Shown: positions 62,501 to 64,000 of the stretch, one piece after another
Position numbering within the stretch: the first letter of the stretch is position 1
Layout: every line of letters starts with the position of its first letter
Source: Alopecurus myosuroides
Taxonomy: Eukaryota > Streptophyta > Magnoliopsida > Poales > Poaceae
DNA: 64,000 nucleotides
Reading direction: 5' to 3'
NCBI GenBank assembly: GCA_028641055.1
Contig: JAPCYS010001516.1
Coordinates: forward strand, 62,001 to 126,000
Notes under the pieces: model-generated
What the model was told of the DNA's origin: nothing
The model's input: only the letters and a program-made list of their open reading frames with translations
The model's database searches: none
Program-made: the position numbers and the translations under genes

Positions 62501-63583
62501 GGCGACTGTGGACATCATGCATCCACAAGATCTCTTGTGGCTAAATCTTATCGACACGGATTTTTCTGGCTCACGGCTCTAGCAGATGCGGAACGATTGG
62601 TAGCAAGGTGTGACGGATGTCAAAGGTACGCTCGCCAAACCCATGTGCCGGCTATGGAGTTACGGACCATCCCGTTAACTTGGCCGTTCGCTGTCTGGGG
62701 TATGGACATGGTTGGCCCCTTTCATATGTCACCATGCAAGAAGACACATCTTTTGGTGGCTATTGATAAGTTTACCAAGTGGGTTGAGGTTATGCCAGTT
62801 ACTAATTGCGAAGCAGCTACAACAGTCAAGTTCTTGAAAAGGATTATCTACCGGTTCGGGTATCCCCACAGCATAATTACCGACAATGGAACCAACATGT
62901 CCCTTGGTGAGATGGAGAAGTTCTGTGGCAACAATGGAATCCGGCTTGATGTTGCATCAGTGGCTCATCCGCAGGCCAATGGACAAGTGGAGAGGGCAAA
63001 CCAAGAATTGCTTCGCGGATTAAAACCACGATTGCGAGTCCCCTGTATCAGGGCAGCTGGTGCATGGGTCGAAGAACTTCCTTCTGTGGTTTGGGGTATC
63101 AACACTACACCTAACAGATCCACTCAGATGACACCCTTCTTCATGGTTTATGGTGCGGAGGCAGTGTTACCGAGTGACATTATTCACGATTCACCACGAG
63201 TATCAGCTTACGTCGAAGTGGAGAACGAAAAGACCCGGCAGGACGCCGTGGATATGTTAGAAGAGCAAAGAGAACAAGCCCTGGAAAGATCAGCCATATA
63301 TCAGCAAGATCTACGGAGGTATCATAGCCGGCACGTGAAAACCCGGGTATTCCAGGAAGGAGACTTGGTTCTGCGCCTGGTACAGTCAAACGAAGGAAAA
63401 CACAAATTATCACCACCATGGGAAGGACCATTTATCATAAGCCGGAATCTGCATAATGGATCATATTACTTGTAGATGCAAGGGAAGAGTCGGCTACAGT
63501 TAACGACCGCACATACCACTTCATCTATGCAAGAAAGAGACAGACCATGGAACGTGGCTCAGCTACGTCCATATTATACTTAG
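59600..63583 (+). pseudogene. Gypsy copy 2 pol: protease, RT, dual RNase H, integrase (frameshifted)
   Basis: Same domain order as copy 1. The RT catalytic motif is intact here (YVDD at 60948-60959) and the Tyr codon corresponding to the copy 1 TAG is intact (near 62419). Shared lesion: TGA 60912. Private lesions are mostly single-base losses or gains, near 59852, 61052, 61456, 61592, 61960, 62210, 62281, 63472, 63507 and 63586, several of them in short homopolymers, plus TAG at about 59468 in the leader. The integrase frame 62321-63475 is otherwise open. Not functional as written; part of the damage could be consensus error in the assembly. Confidence 0.9.
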
Positions 63584-64000
63584 TAAGACTATATTGGCAA
63601 GTGGAATTGCACGATGTAACAGGCGGCAGGTTTCAGACGTACTCTTTTCCTATCCAGGGTACCCTTGGGGACTGGATGGGTTTTTAATGAGGTGGCTTGC
63701 TGACCCAATATTCTCATATCAAGAAAATAAGTGGTTATTCTCATCTCAGTACGTTGCATGTGTATAGGTCTTGGGGGCTGATTGCTTGAATAGCACAGTT
63801 ACAAACTCAATGACCCGGCCTTGATGCCTATGAGTTATAAGGGCCGATTACTCGCAAACGAGTACGGCTGCAATCTTATAACCGGACAAAGGAGCCAAAC
63901 TTTCTTGACTTTTCTTACTTAAGCTCGATGTGACTCGCAATAAAAGTGGCATGATTTGCTCGCTTACGATTACAATCAGCCATGAAGCCCAATGGTACTT
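63584..64000 (+). other. Start of the untranslated region after pol, Gypsy copy 2
   Basis: Matches 43426-43835 with small indels (for example AAGGAGCC against AAGTGCC near 63890). No coding region; the window ends here. Confidence 0.7.

Larger units (their letters stand above)
58864..64000 (+). mobile_element. Tat-lineage Gypsy, copy 2, truncated by window end
   Basis: Begins at the identical LARD position as copy 1. It shares the gag deletion and the TGA near the end of RT palm-preceding sequence (60912), showing common descent rather than a second insertion. Differences from copy 1 are about 1% substitutions in pol plus roughly a dozen one-base indels. The right part, including the antisense gene and 3' LTR, is beyond the window. 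Confidence 0.92.

Overview
The window looks like intergenic DNA of a large grass genome, most probably a Triticeae (wheat/barley/Aegilops/rye group) chromosome. This rests on LTR types I recognise: a BARE/Angela/WIS-like LTR, Athila-lineage LTRs opening TGATACGTC, a Tat-lineage Gypsy with an antisense gene, and LTRs of 4-6 kb typical of Triticeae large retrotransposon derivatives (LARDs). No intact host gene is visible. Nearly every base belongs to nested transposable elements, most of them broken by stops and frameshifts. All family names come from remembered motifs, not from a search.

Layout, left half. 1-3547 is the 3' part of a long LTR inserted in the internal region of an Athila-lineage Gypsy (3548-6732, with its 3' LTR at 6733-8357). 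8676-18364 is a complete Copia element with 430-bp LTRs and a perfect CATTC target duplication. Its gag is split by a 4351-bp solo LTR (9970-14320, minus strand, duplication CAAAG) that carries the first 94 codons of a plant PCNA gene. 18370-19153 holds fragments of a DNA transposon and a LINE, followed by a BARE-like solo LTR (about 19154-20765). 20766-24990 is a DNA transposon remnant with a Myb/SANT-like gene and a viroplasmin-domain/transmembrane gene; an Athila-type solo LTR (21946-23562) sits inside the Myb/SANT exon. 24991-30618 is a decayed full-length LINE, and 30951-31608 is a second LINE fragment on the minus strand.

Layout, right half. From 31609 to the window end there is a head-to-tail duplication with a 20,215-bp period. 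Each unit begins with a 6-kb LTR of a LARD with no recognisable coding capacity, followed by its primer site and about 1 kb of internal DNA, then a nested Tat-lineage Gypsy at exactly the same base with the same CTTTT target duplication. Unit 1 is complete (31609-51823); unit 2 (51824-64000) runs off the edge. The nested Gypsy lacks most of gag, keeps protease, RT, two RNase H domains and integrase, and carries a spliced antisense gene (44463 to about 48390) with its own TATA box and leader intron.

How the parts relate. The order of events can be read from the nesting: the Copia element predates the solo LTR inside it, the DNA transposon predates the LTR in its exon, and the Gypsy entered the LARD before the 20-kb duplication. 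The most unusual content is the PCNA capture inside an LTR, the antisense spliced gene, the tandem LARD, and an old LTR-like segment inside the LARD internal region.
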